DNA of 64,000 bases from Mesorhizobium sp. B2-7-2 (GCF_006440775.1 NZ_VFTZ01000007.1:124001-188000), one strand, 5' to 3'. Positions 45,648 to 54,204 are shown, numbered from the stretch's first letter. Notes: generated by a model from the letters alone, not told the origin. A program made the numbers and translations.

Positions 45648-46661
45648 TCAGTTGACGCGGCTGATGCAGAAATCGATGACGTCGATCAAAGCCGACTTCT
45701 GCGGCGTCGCCTCCAGCGGCGCCAACGCGTCGCGGGCGATCTCGCCGAAATGGCGGGCGCGGCCGATCGTGTCGGCGATGGCGCCGTGGCGGGCCATCAG
45801 GCCGATGGCCTTTTCAAGCCCGGCATCGTCGGCGACGTTGTCCTCGATGGCGCGCTTCCAGAAGGTGCGCTCGGCCTTGGTGCCGCGCCGGTAAGCGAGG
45901 ATCACCGGCAGCGTCACCTTGCCCTCGCGGAAATCATCGCCGACATTCTTGCCGAGCTCCTTGCTCGAGCCGCCATAGTCCAGCGCGTCGTCGATGAGCT
46001 GGAAGGCAAGGCCGAGATTCATGCCGTAGGAGCGAAGCGCCGCGCGGTCGGTGCGCGAGGCCTGGGCGATGACCGGCCCGACCTCGGCGGCGGCCGAGAA
46101 CAGCGCCGCCGTCTTGGCCTTGATGACGGCGAAGTGCTCGTCCTCGGTGGTCTCGAGGTTCTTGGCGGCGGCAAGCTGCATCACCTCGCCCTCGGCGATG
46201 ATGGAGGCCGCGGCCGACAGGATGTCCAAGGCTTCCAGCGAACCGACCTCGACCATCATGCGGAAAGCCTGGCCGAGCAGGAAATCGCCGACGAGCACGC
46301 TCGCCTGGTTGCCCCAGATCATGCGCGCCGTCTTCTTGCCGCGGCGCAGCGCGCTCTCGTCGACCACGTCGTCATGCAGAAGCGTCGCCGTGTGCATGAA
46401 CTCGACCGCCGTGGCGAGCTTGACATGGCCTTCGCCGGAATAGTCGAACATCTGCGCGGCGGCGAGCGTGAGCATGGGCCTGAGCCGCTTGCCGCCGGAG
46501 GAGATCAGGTGATTGGCGATCTCCGGGATCATTTCGACGTCGGAGCCGGCCTTGGACAGGATCAGCTCGTTGACCCGCCCCATATCGGCGGCTGTCAGAT
46601 CGATCAAATCCTTGATGGAAGCGGGTTCCCGCTTGCCTTCGATGTTGAGAACGACACCCAC
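45648..46661 (-). CDS. polyprenyl (octa/decaprenyl) diphosphate synthase
   Basis: The enzyme elongates farnesyl diphosphate to the long side chain used by UbiA in ubiquinone synthesis. The 337-residue trans-prenyltransferase has GGKRLRPMLTLAAAQ, the first Asp-rich motif LLHDDVVDESALRRG, KTAALFSAAAEVG, and the second Asp motif LIDDALDYGG. Chain length cannot be read with certainty; decaprenyl is usual in rhizobia. The start is GTG at 46661 or 46664, directly after GGGAG. The upstream frame gives an unlike N-terminus. It is divergent from a DUF2007 gene. Confidence 0.93.
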   Translation of the reverse strand: MGVVLNIEGKREPASIKDLIDLTAADMGRVNELILSKAGSDVEMIPEIANHLISSGGKRLRPMLTLAAAQMFDYSGEGHVKLATAVEFMHTATLLHDDVVDESALRRGKKTARMIWGNQASVLVGDFLLGQAFRMMVEVGSLEALDILSAAASIIAEGEVMQLAAAKNLETTEDEHFAVIKAKTAALFSAAAEVGPVIAQASRTDRAALRSYGMNLGLAFQLIDDALDYGGSSKELGKNVGDDFREGKVTLPVILAYRRGTKAERTFWKRAIEDNVADDAGLEKAIGLMARHGAIADTIGRARHFGEIARDALAPLEATPQKSALIDVIDFCISRVN

Positions 46662-46815
46662 CACGACAACTCCCGTCAATCTGACGCACCCTTGGTCCCG
46701 CGCCGACTCTAGGGCGGCGCAACCGGGCACGGCAAGAGGCGAATTAGCGCGGCTCCGCCGACGGAGTGTCCACGCGCACGTTTACACGAACGCCACAACC
46801 TGCGATTTTCGTTTC

Positions 46816-47040
46816 ATGATCGAGCTTGTCCGCACCAACGACGCCGTCGTCATCTCCTTTGTCGAATCGCTGATGCGCGATGCCGGCATCGCCTGTTTCG
46901 TCGCCGACCAGAATATGAGCGTGCTCGACGGTTCGCTCGGCATCCTGCCGCGGCGCGTGATGGTCGATGCCGAAAGGGTCGATGCCGCGCGCCGCATTCT
47001 CAAGGATGCCGGCATCGAGAACGAGATCCGCAAAAAATAA
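46816..47040 (+). CDS. small DUF2007 protein
   Basis: A 74-residue protein, MIELVRTNDAVVISFVESLM followed by RDAGIACFVADQNMSVLDGS and a basic end. It matches DUF2007, a ferredoxin-fold family of putative signal-transducing proteins without known activity. ATG at 46816 was chosen; most of the long open frame upstream lies antisense to the prenyl synthase gene. Its TAA shares one base with the ATG of the next gene, so the two are coupled. Confidence 0.9.
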   Translation: MIELVRTNDAVVISFVESLMRDAGIACFVADQNMSVLDGSLGILPRRVMVDAERVDAARRILKDAGIENEIRKK

Positions 47041-47837
47041 TGGCAACCAGCACCGCCCCCGTCCCGGATACGCCGGCGCACACGGTCGATGCCTTCCATC
47101 GCGGGCGCTTCTGGCTGGTGCAGCCGAGCCGGGGCGGTCATCGCGCCGGCATGGACGCCATGATGCTGGCGGCCGCCGTGCCGTCCGGCTTTTCCGGCCG
47201 GCTCGCCGATTTCGGCGCCGGCGCCGGCGCCGCCGCCCTTGCCGTCCTGTCGCGCTGTCCGGCGGCGCAGGCCGTGCTTGTCGAGCGCTCCGCCGAAATG
47301 GCCGGGTTCGCCACTGCCACGCTTTCGCATCCCGGCAATGGCCATCTCGGCGACCGCGCCTCAGTGCTGATTGCCGACGTGACGCTGACCGGTCGAGCGC
47401 GTGGCGAGACCGGGCTTGCGGACAACCAGTTCGATTTCGTCATCATGAACCCGCCGTTCAACGCGGCGCAAGATCGCTCGACGCCCGACGCGTTGCGCAG
47501 AGAGGCGCATGTGGCGGAGGACGGGCTGTTCGAGCGCTGGATCCGAAGCGCCGCCGCCGTCGCCAAGCCGCGCGGCGGGCTGGCCGTCATCGCGCGGCCC
47601 GAGCAGTTGGTTGCCATCCTGGACGCGATGGAGGGGCGGTTCGGCGATGCCGAGTTGCTATGCGTGCATCCGCGGCCGGATGCGGCGGCGATCCGCATCG
47701 TCGTCAGGGCGGTGCTCAGCGCGCGCGGAAAACTGTCGATCCGCCCGCCGCTCATCTTGCACGGGCCGTCCGGCAACGGGCCGGCGGAGCGCACGGAAAT
47801 GATCAATAACGGCCTGGCGTCGCTGTTCGGCGATTGA
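47040..47837 (+). CDS. tRNA1(Val) A37 N6-methyltransferase-like protein (TrmN6 family)
   Basis: This 265-residue SAM-dependent methyltransferase has the SAM-binding loop LADFGAGAGAAALAVLSR and the catalytic NPPF tetrapeptide in FVIMNPPFNAAQD, typical of N6-adenine methyltransferases acting on nucleic acid. The N-terminal FWLVQPSRGGHRAGMDAMML segment is characteristic of the TrmN6 group. The likely substrate is tRNA, but specificity is not certain. It overlaps the DUF2007 gene by one base. A family C repeat and then an S49 peptidase follow on the same strand. Confidence 0.88.
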   Translation: MATSTAPVPDTPAHTVDAFHRGRFWLVQPSRGGHRAGMDAMMLAAAVPSGFSGRLADFGAGAGAAALAVLSRCPAAQAVLVERSAEMAGFATATLSHPGNGHLGDRASVLIADVTLTGRARGETGLADNQFDFVIMNPPFNAAQDRSTPDALRREAHVAEDGLFERWIRSAAAVAKPRGGLAVIARPEQLVAILDAMEGRFGDAELLCVHPRPDAAAIRIVVRAVLSARGKLSIRPPLILHGPSGNGPAERTEMINNGLASLFGD

Positions 47838-47844
47838 TCCTTGA

Positions 47845-47943
47845 AGCGCGTCGCGTTGAAATGGATTCTAGCGACGCGCTTTAAGTTTTTGCTTTATGCA
47901 TGTCTTTTTCGCAAAACCGCTGCACACTTTGCGCGACATGCAC
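47845..47943. repeat. dispersed repeat family C
   Basis: It starts with a GCGCGTCGC ... GCGACGCGC hairpin, then TTTAAGTTTTTG, GCATGTC ... GACATGC arms and the inner CGCAAA ... TTTGCG pair. It occupies the gap 47838-48078 between the methyltransferase and S49 peptidase genes, where no other feature was seen. Copies also at 34641 and 57592. Confidence 0.8.
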
Positions 47944-48078
47944 TGGCCGGCGATGCGGCATTGCCGTTGGCTGGCGAGTTCCTTACATGCCCAGGCAGGA
48001 TGACGCCGCGCCCGTGAAACAGACCAACCGACCTGATCTCATCTTGCTCCTTTGCATTTTGTCCGGAGACAATCGTTC

Positions 48079-48936
48079 GTGAAACGCCTTTTCAACCGCT
48101 TGCTGCCGAAATCCTGGCGCTCGACAGCCGTCACCATTCCGGTCATCCGACTGCAAGGCCCCATCATGGCCGGCGGAGGCCAGTTCCGGCCGAGCCTGTC
48201 GCTCGCCTCGACGGCCGGCCTGATCGAAAAGGCGTTCGGCTTCGACGCGCCGGCGGTCGCCATCTCGATCAATTCGCCGGGCGGCTCAGCGGTGCAGTCG
48301 CGATTGATCTTCAAGCGCATCCGCGACCTGGCGGCGGAAAAGAACAAGAAGGTGCTGGTCTTCGTCGAGGACGTGGCGGCCTCCGGCGGCTACATGATCG
48401 CGGTCGCCGGCGACGAGATCTTCGCCGACCCGTCCTCGATCGTCGGCTCGATCGGCGTGGTCTCGGCCTCGTTCGGTTTCCCGGAACTGATGAAGAAGAT
48501 AGGCGTCGAGCGGCGCGTCCACACCGCCGGCCAGAACAAGGCCGTGCTCGATCCGTTCAAGCCCGAGAAGAAGGAGGACATCGAGCGACTGAAGGCGCTG
48601 CAGCTCGAAGTGCACGAGACCTTCATCGACCTCGTCAAGGAACGGCGCGGCAGCAAGCTCAAGGACGACCCGGACCTGTTCACCGGCCTGTTCTGGACCG
48701 CCAAGCGCGGCCTCGAGCTCGGCCTTGTCGATGCTTTGGGCGATATGCGCAGCGTGCTCAAGACCCGTTTCGGCGAGAAGACGCAGCTCAAGCTGATCAC
48801 CGCGTCACGCGGTCTGTTCGGCCGTTTCGGCCTGTTCGGCTCGCGCGTTTCGGCGCCGGATATCGCGGCGGCCGCCGCCAGCGGCGTCCTCGATGCGGCG
48901 GAAGAGCGCGCGCTATGGGCGCGCTTCGGGCTTTGA
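48079..48936 (+). CDS. S49-family serine peptidase (SppA/SohB-like)
   Basis: A 285-residue signal-peptide-peptidase-like protein. The nucleophile Ser102 lies in EDVAASGGYMIAVAGDEIF, and the substrate-strand motif is SINSPGGSAVQS. The supporting lysine is probably in DPFKPEKKEDIERL. There is no clear membrane anchor, unlike E. coli SppA, so it may be soluble or peripheral. The GTG at 48079 follows CGGAGA; nine codons upstream of it in the open frame were excluded. A short membrane protein and ispE follow on the same strand. Confidence 0.9.
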   Translation: MKRLFNRLLPKSWRSTAVTIPVIRLQGPIMAGGGQFRPSLSLASTAGLIEKAFGFDAPAVAISINSPGGSAVQSRLIFKRIRDLAAEKNKKVLVFVEDVAASGGYMIAVAGDEIFADPSSIVGSIGVVSASFGFPELMKKIGVERRVHTAGQNKAVLDPFKPEKKEDIERLKALQLEVHETFIDLVKERRGSKLKDDPDLFTGLFWTAKRGLELGLVDALGDMRSVLKTRFGEKTQLKLITASRGLFGRFGLFGSRVSAPDIAAAAASGVLDAAEERALWARFGL

Positions 48937-49020
48937 AAAAGCCATGAATGCGGCTAGCATGGCCGCTTGACCGACCCATTCGGCCGGCCTTGCCGCGAGG
49001 ACGCGGGAGGAGTTTTAGAG

Positions 49021-49206
49021 ATGCCGCAGATCATTTTCTTCGCCGTTGTCGGCGCTGCCGCTTACTTTGGCTACCGCGCTTTCGTGCGCGAGGCCGAACG
49101 CGTGACGGCCAAGATCCGGCGCACCGAAAGACAGGCGGCGAACGGCACGACGGGCACGCTGGTCAAGGACCCCAAGACCGGCGAATATCGTCTCGCCAAG
49201 GACTGA
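49021..49206 (+). CDS. small single-span membrane protein
   Basis: A 61-residue protein with one N-terminal hydrophobic segment (MPQIIFFAVVGAAAYFGYRA) and a charged helix (REAERVTAKIRRTERQAANG) ending in DPKTGEYRLAKD. GGGAGGAG lies about 9 bases before the ATG. It is typical of short conserved alphaproteobacterial membrane proteins next to S49 peptidases. The function is unknown. The end of the gene contains the AAGGA that appears to serve as ribosome-binding site for ispE. Confidence 0.82.
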   Translation: MPQIIFFAVVGAAAYFGYRAFVREAERVTAKIRRTERQAANGTTGTLVKDPKTGEYRLAKD

Positions 49207-49210
49207 TCCC

Positions 49211-50125
49211 ATCTCGCCAGCAGCCGACATCCTGGAGCCCGGCACAGAGGTCCGGACGTGGCTTGCGCCTGCCAAGATCAACCTGGCGCTGCATGTCACC
49301 GGACAGCGCGCCGACGGCTACCATCTCATCGACAGCCTTGCCGTCTTCACCCGCTTCTGCGACCGGCTCGAGATCGAGCCGGCGGAAGAGGATGAATTCT
49401 CGGTATCCGGCCGTTATGCCGCCGGGCTGCCGCTCGACGGCGACAATCTGGTGGTGAAGGCGCGCGATGCCTTGCGCCGGGAAGCCGGCATGCAACAGGC
49501 GTCGCCGGTCGCCATCCGGCTGGAGAAGAACCTGCCCATCGCCTCCGGCGTCGGCGGCGGCTCGAGTGACGCAGCGGCCACGCTCAACGGCCTGGCGCGG
49601 CTCTGGAAGCTCGATATCGACCACAATTCGCTGGCCCGGATCGGGCTTTCGCTCGGCGCCGATCTGCCGATGTGCCTCAAATCAAAGCCGCTGATCGCAC
49701 GCGGTATCGGCGATGAGGTCTCGCCGCTGCCCGCGTTTCCGGCGCTCGGCCTCGTCCTGGTCAATCCGGGCATCGCGGTCTCGACGCCGGACGTGTTCAA
49801 GGCGCTCTCCAGTCGCAACAACGAGGCGCTGCCGCCGCTGCCGAAACGCCTCGACTTCCACACGATCCGCAACTGGCTGGAGACGACGCGCAACGATCTC
49901 GAGCCTGCCGCGCGTTCGATCAAGCCGGCGATCGGCGAGGCGCTCAAGGCGCTGAAAAAAGCCGACGCCGCGTTCGCGCGCATGTCCGGCTCGGGCGCCA
50001 CCTGTTTCGGCCTGTTCGAGACCGGCAATGTCGCAAAGCGCGCGGCGATCGAGATCCGCGCCCGCCACCCCGACTGGTTCGTTGCCGCGACGCGCAGCAT
50101 GGAGGTGGGCGATGGCGAAGCTTGA
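49211..50125 (+). CDS. ispE: 4-diphosphocytidyl-2-C-methyl-D-erythritol kinase, non-canonical start
   Basis: IspE phosphorylates CDP-methylerythritol in the MEP isoprenoid pathway. The frame encodes VRTWLAPAKINLALHVTGQR, the substrate/ATP N-terminal motif, then DGYHLIDSLAVFTRF. The GHMP-kinase glycine loop LPIASGVGGGSSDAAATLNG and the C-terminal RMSGSGATCFGLF follow. No ATG, GTG or TTG occurs in frame before 49451, which would remove about 80 essential residues. AAGGA at 49198-49202 is 8 bases from an in-frame ATC at 49211, taken here as the start (304 residues). CTG at 49232 is an alternative without Shine-Dalgarno. moaB overlaps its end. Confidence 0.88.
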   Translation: MSPAADILEPGTEVRTWLAPAKINLALHVTGQRADGYHLIDSLAVFTRFCDRLEIEPAEEDEFSVSGRYAAGLPLDGDNLVVKARDALRREAGMQQASPVAIRLEKNLPIASGVGGGSSDAAATLNGLARLWKLDIDHNSLARIGLSLGADLPMCLKSKPLIARGIGDEVSPLPAFPALGLVLVNPGIAVSTPDVFKALSSRNNEALPPLPKRLDFHTIRNWLETTRNDLEPAARSIKPAIGEALKALKKADAAFARMSGSGATCFGLFETGNVAKRAAIEIRARHPDWFVAATRSMEVGDGEA

Positions 50126-50669
50126 CGAAAGCCGGCCCTTCATTCCGGTGCGCATCGCGGTGCTTACGGTTTCCGACACGCGCAGCCTTGCCGACGACAA
50201 ATCCGGCCAGACGCTGGCCGACCGCATCGCGGAAGCCGGCCACAGCCTTGCCGCGCGCGATATCGTGACCGACGACCGCGAAAAGATCCGCGACAAGGTG
50301 CTCGGCTGGTCGAAGGACGAAAACATCGATGTCGTCATCACCACCGGCGGCACCGGCTTCACCGGCCGCGACGTGACGCCGGAGGCGCTGGAGCCGATCT
50401 TCGAAAAGCGCATGGATGGCTTTTCGGAAGTCTTCCACCGCATTTCCTACGATAAGATCGGCACGTCGACGATCCAGAGCCGTGCGACCGGCGGCGTCGT
50501 CAACGCCACCTTCGTCTTCGTGCTGCCGGGCTCGCCCGGCGCCTGCAAGGACGCCTGGGACAGCATTATCAAGGCGCAGCTCGACTATCGGCACATGCCC
50601 TGCAACTTCGTCGAGATCATGCCGCGGCTGGACGAGCATCTCAGGCGCGGCGGCAAGCCAACCTCGTAA
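50112..50669 (+). CDS. moaB: molybdenum cofactor biosynthesis protein B
   Basis: MoaB/Mog-fold proteins adenylate molybdopterin or assist molybdenum cofactor assembly. The 185-residue protein has the fold signature VVITTGGTGFTGRDVTPEAL and the end-region VFVLPGSPGACKDAWDSIIK. It lies in the MoaB group rather than MogA by overall pattern, which is a fine distinction. ATG at 50112 follows GGAGG with good spacing and overlaps the last 14 bases of ispE, so the two genes are translationally linked. Confidence 0.92.
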   Translation: MAKLDESRPFIPVRIAVLTVSDTRSLADDKSGQTLADRIAEAGHSLAARDIVTDDREKIRDKVLGWSKDENIDVVITTGGTGFTGRDVTPEALEPIFEKRMDGFSEVFHRISYDKIGTSTIQSRATGGVVNATFVFVLPGSPGACKDAWDSIIKAQLDYRHMPCNFVEIMPRLDEHLRRGGKPTS

Positions 50670-50781
50670 AGCTCAGTTAAGGCGCCCGGCCGGCATAGGG
50701 TTCGCAGGCGGATTGGCGCTGGCGCCTTCGAGGCGCCATGTTCGAAGGCGGTGCCGGCACGGTAGCTTATGTGAGAAAACA

Positions 50782-51219
50782 ATGAGCAGCGCCATGACCG
50801 TTCACAGCGGCGGATGCCATTGCGGCAACATCCGCCTCAGCTTCTCGACCGCGCTCGATCCCGCGCAACTGGAAATCCGCGCCTGCCAGTGCTCGTTCTG
50901 CACCCGGCACGGCTCGCGCGCGGCCGCCGACCCGAACGGCAGGCTGGTCGTCTCGGTCGAGGACAGGCAGCGCTTGCGGGCCTATCGCTTCGGCTTGCGC
51001 ACCGCCGACTATCTTCTGTGCGGCGAGTGCGGCGTCTATGTCGCGGCAATCGCCGGAGAGGGTGACGATGCCACGGCGATCGTCATCGTCAACGCGCTCG
51101 ACGATCGCGAGCGGTTCTCGCGCGAGCCGATCCCGGTCCGCTACGATGCCGAGACGCGCGAGCAACGTCTCGCCAGGCGCCGCAGCGCGTGGATGCCGGT
51201 TGAGATTAAGGGGATTTGA
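50782..51219 (+). CDS. GFA-domain (CENP-V/GFA) zinc protein
   Basis: A 145-residue glutathione-dependent formaldehyde-activating-like protein. The zinc-binding cysteines are at GGCHCGN (12, 14), ACQCSFC (35, 37, 40) and LLCGECGVY (near 82-85), the full GFA set. Despite the family name, most GFA proteins have no proven formaldehyde role. ATG at 50782 was chosen. An internal ATG four codons later is also possible. It is followed by a family B palindrome. Confidence 0.9.
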   Translation: MSSAMTVHSGGCHCGNIRLSFSTALDPAQLEIRACQCSFCTRHGSRAAADPNGRLVVSVEDRQRLRAYRFGLRTADYLLCGECGVYVAAIAGEGDDATAIVIVNALDDRERFSREPIPVRYDAETREQRLARRRSAWMPVEIKGI

Positions 51220-51243
51220 CTGGGCAGGCCCAGCGCTGCCTTC

Positions 51244-51389
51244 ACCTTCTCCCCTTGTGGGAGAAGGTGAATCGGCGCGCAAGCGCCGAGACGGATGAGG
51301 GGTGTTCCAGCGGAGTGAGGCGCTGGCTCTCCCTGGAGCACCCCTCATCCGTCGCCTTCGGCCACACCTTCTCCACAAGGGGAGAGGGT
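51244..51389. repeat. dispersed palindrome family B, intergenic copy
   Basis: Near-identical to the copy at 29598: outer arms CCTTCTCCCCTTGTGGGAGAAGG and CCTTCTCCACAAGGGGAG, inner GACGGATGAGGGGTG and CACCCCTCATCCG. It sits between two convergent genes. Confidence 0.88.
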
Positions 51390-51399
51390 GGAGCTTGCA

Positions 51400-51903
51400 T
51401 CATTTCGGCGGCGCGATCCAGATTTCCGCGTTCAGCCTTCTGGTCGCCAGGCCGCGCGCCAGGGCTTCGGCGCTGCGCGCGCTCTTTGCCAGAGCCGAGG
51501 CCTGACGCTTGCTGATGACAAGCCCCTCGGCCAGCGCACGATTGCTCGAGAACACCCTGGCCAGGAAAGGCGCACGGTTGGCGCGGGCGCGTGAAAAGCG
51601 CGCCGGCATGGTCTGTTTCGCCGTGTGCGCCACGACTTCGTCGATCCAGCCCTCGGCGAGCCGCGCGCCCGGCTCGAGCAGGAGCAGCCAGTCGCCCTTG
51701 GCCTGGCCGATACCGGCGCCGATCCCGCCGGTCGCATAGTGGCAGCCGGCATGCTCGGCCACCCGATGCGTCTGGTCGGTCGAGCCTTGATCGCAGACGA
51801 TCACGTCGCGCACGACGCCTTCGACCGCGCCGCCGACCAGCGAGGCGAGCGTACGGGCAAGCCCCTCTTCGTCGTTGCGGGTTTCGATAAGGACGCTGAG
51901 CAT
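51400..51903 (-). CDS. short glycosyltransferase family 2-like protein
   Basis: The 167-residue product starts with the GT-A pattern MLSVLIETRNDEEGLARTLASL. It continues with VIVCDQGSTDQTHRVAEHAG and GQAKGDWLLLLEPGARLAEG, where the usual D-x-D is altered to LEPGA. It is about two-thirds of the usual family length, so the acceptor-binding half is reduced. Activity is uncertain because the metal-binding motif is not classical. The gene is divergent from the radical SAM gene. Confidence 0.82.
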   Translation of the reverse strand: MLSVLIETRNDEEGLARTLASLVGGAVEGVVRDVIVCDQGSTDQTHRVAEHAGCHYATGGIGAGIGQAKGDWLLLLEPGARLAEGWIDEVVAHTAKQTMPARFSRARANRAPFLARVFSSNRALAEGLVISKRQASALAKSARSAEALARGLATRRLNAEIWIAPPK

Positions 51904-52000
51904 TTTAGCCGAATAGCGGAAAGTGCGGCGATGCGCCAGTTGCGCGCGTCAAGCGAAAAAGTTCTTGCTTTGTTCTCTTCGGCGAAATAGGAATAGTTTC

Positions 52001-53206
52001 ATGAACAGAGCGATTCGACAGCCTGCCGACAGTCCTTGGGAGAGGGCGAAAATGGAACAGATCGTGCGCGCCGACATTGCCGCTTTCGGAGCAGGCCGAG
52101 CCGAGATGGCGAACGCGATGATCGAGCAGAGCGGCATGCGCGTGCGGCCCGACCGCAATCGCGGCCGCTCGGCCGGCATCAATCCGTCCGGCCGGTTCGA
52201 GCCGATCAGCCGGCATGTGTTCGACGACGGCTGGAACTCGCTGGAGGAACTGCCGCCGTTCAAGACGGAAGTGCAGGTCGAAAAGCCGCGCACCATCATC
52301 ACCCGCAACGAGTCGCCCGACATTTCCTTCGACCGTTCGATCAACCCCTATCGCGGCTGCGAGCATGGCTGCGTCTACTGCTTCGCCAGGCCGACGCATG
52401 CCTTCATGGGCTTGTCGCCGGGGCTCGATTTCGAATCGAAGCTGTTCGCCAAGCCGGATGCCGCGCGCATGCTGGACAGGGAATTGTCAAAACCGGGCTA
52501 CCAGCCGCGCACGATCGCCATCGGCACCAACACCGATCCCTATCAGCCGATCGAGAAGCAATACCGCATCATGCGCGAGATCCTGGAAGTGCTGGAGGCG
52601 CGCGGCCATCCGGTCGGAATCGTCACCAAATCGGCGCTGGTGGCACGCGACATCGACATCCTGTCGCGCATGGCCGAGCGCGGCCTTGCCAAGGTGGCGC
52701 TGTCGGTGACGACGCTCGACCGGATGCTGGCGAGAACGATGGAACCCCGCGCCTCGACGCCGACGAAGCGGCTGGAGGCGATCCGCCAACTTTCGGATGC
52801 CGGCATCCCGGCATCGGTCATGGTGGCGCCGATTATTCCGGGGCTTACCGATCCGGAGATGGAGCGCATCCTCGATTCGGCTAGAGCCGCCGGCGCGCGG
52901 GAGGCCGGCTATGTCATCCTGCGCCTGCCGCTCGAAGTGGCGCCGATCTTCAAGGACTGGCTGTTGCGCCATTATCCCGACCGCTACCGGCATGTGATGT
53001 CGTTGATCCGCTCGATGCGCGACGGCAAGGATTACGATTCCGAATGGGGCAAGCGTATGAAGGGTGCCGGTCCCTATGCCTGGCAGATCGGCCGGCGCTT
53101 CGAGATCGCCGCCAAGCGGCTCGGCCTCAATGTCGAGCGGCGGCAGCTTCGCACCGACCAATTCGTCGCAGGCGCCAGTGCCGGCGAGCAGCTGATGCTG
53201 CTTTAG
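52001..53206 (+). CDS. PA0069-family radical SAM protein
   Basis: The 401-residue protein has the 4Fe-4S radical SAM motif CEHGCVYC in INPYRGCEHGCVYCFARPTH (about residues 110-130). It is followed by GTNTDPYQPIEKQYRIMRE and VMVAPIIPGLTDPEM, all characteristic of the SplB-like PA0069 family of unknown reaction. A start at 52001 is supported by AGGA 8 bases upstream. The TAG stop is part of a family D repeat. It is upstream of rnhB, a frequent neighbour. Confidence 0.92.
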   Translation: MNRAIRQPADSPWERAKMEQIVRADIAAFGAGRAEMANAMIEQSGMRVRPDRNRGRSAGINPSGRFEPISRHVFDDGWNSLEELPPFKTEVQVEKPRTIITRNESPDISFDRSINPYRGCEHGCVYCFARPTHAFMGLSPGLDFESKLFAKPDAARMLDRELSKPGYQPRTIAIGTNTDPYQPIEKQYRIMREILEVLEARGHPVGIVTKSALVARDIDILSRMAERGLAKVALSVTTLDRMLARTMEPRASTPTKRLEAIRQLSDAGIPASVMVAPIIPGLTDPEMERILDSARAAGAREAGYVILRLPLEVAPIFKDWLLRHYPDRYRHVMSLIRSMRDGKDYDSEWGKRMKGAGPYAWQIGRRFEIAAKRLGLNVERRQLRTDQFVAGASAGEQLMLL

Positions 53207-53254
53207 AGCATGATCCCGAAAAGTGGGAACCGGTTTTCGGAAAAGATCATGCTC
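53205..53254. repeat. dispersed repeat family D overlapping a stop codon
   Basis: TAGAGCATGATCCCGAAAAG ... CGGTTTTCGGAAAAGATCATGCTC is a near-perfect hairpin (GAGCATGAT / ATCATGCTC). The initial TAG is also the stop codon of the radical SAM gene. A looser related hairpin is at 53336-53375. The rest of 53255-53500 shows no gene. Confidence 0.85.
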
Positions 53255-53500
53255 CAACAAAAGGTTGGATCAGGATGACGATGCAACCAATGTCATCCTG
53301 ATCCAGCGCCAGCACCGGCCATGACGGCCGGCGCTAAGCACTTCCAGGCAAAGCGATTTTCGGTCTGGAATTGCCATTTGTTTCGAAATTCCGTCCGGCC
53401 CCTGTCCCCCGGCTGTGAGACGGTGCCTTCCCGGTCCGACGCCCCATCCGACCCGGAAGGACTTGCGGAGAATCGGAGCCGATGCGAACCTCGCCGCACC

Positions 53501-54199
53501 ATGGCTCGCGCGCGTTCCGATTCTCCGCTTCTCTTTGAAATGGTTGAGAAGCCCGACTTCTCGATCGAGACGAAAGCGATAGCCGACGGGCTGTGGCCGG
53601 TCGCCGGCATGGACGAGGCCGGCCGCGGTCCGCTCGCCGGTCCGGTGGTGGCCGCCGCGGTGGTGCTCAACCCCGCTAACATTCCCGAAGGCCTCGACGA
53701 TTCCAAGCGCCTCACCCATTTGCAGCGCGAGGCGCTGTTCCTCAAGATTCTTGGCTCGGCACTCAGCATCTCGATGGCTTCGGTCAGCGCCGAAGGCATC
53801 GACAGCAGCAACATCCTGAAAGCCAGCCTGGAAGCGATGCGCCGTGCTGCCGCCGGCCTGTCCTTGCGGCCGAAGCTCGCCCTGGCCGACGGCCGCGACA
53901 TACCGCCAGGTCTCGCCTGCGAAGGCCGCGCGCTCATCAAGGGCGACCAGCGCTCGCAGTCGATCGCCGCCGCCTCGATCGTCGCCAAGGTAATGCGCGA
54001 CCGCATGATGTGCGGCTGCGGCGGGCATCACGAGCACTACGGCTTCGAAGTGCATATGGGCTACGCGACGGTCCGCCACCGCACCGCGATCGAGGCGCAT
54101 GGGCCGGTGGCACGGCTCCACCGGGCCTCGTTCGCGCCGTTCCGATTGGGTGGAGCTGAGATGGCGGAAGAGGAAGAGAGCCTCGCCGGGCTGGAGTAG
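53501..54199 (+). CDS. rnhB: ribonuclease HII
   Basis: RNase HII removes ribonucleotides and RNA primers from RNA-DNA hybrids. The 232-residue protein has the catalytic block [16 protein letters not shown] (Asp38, Glu39), LALADGRD (Asp130) and [17 protein letters not shown] (Asp167). These complete the D-E-D-D site. The family cap [15 protein letters not shown] is present. ATG at 53501 was chosen; the open frame extends 60 codons upstream through repeat-like sequence. A mosaic of repeats follows the stop. Confidence 0.95.
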   Translation: MARARSDSPLLFEMVEKPDFSIETKAIADGLWPVAGMDEAGRGPLAGPVVAAAVVLNPANIPEGLDDSKRLTHLQREALFLKILGSALSISMASVSAEGIDSSNILKASLEAMRRAAAGLSLRPKLALADGRDIPPGLACEGRALIKGDQRSQSIAAASIVAKVMRDRMMCGCGGHHEHYGFEVHMGYATVRHRTAIEAHGPVARLHRASFAPFRLGGAEMAEEEESLAGLE

Positions 54200-54204
54200 T
54201 TAGC

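Noticed and set aside
51400..51903. Frameshift or truncation of the glycosyltransferase gene
   Set aside because: The frame is short but clean, with a good start and stop, and no continuation was seen in other frames. It is kept as a short family member.
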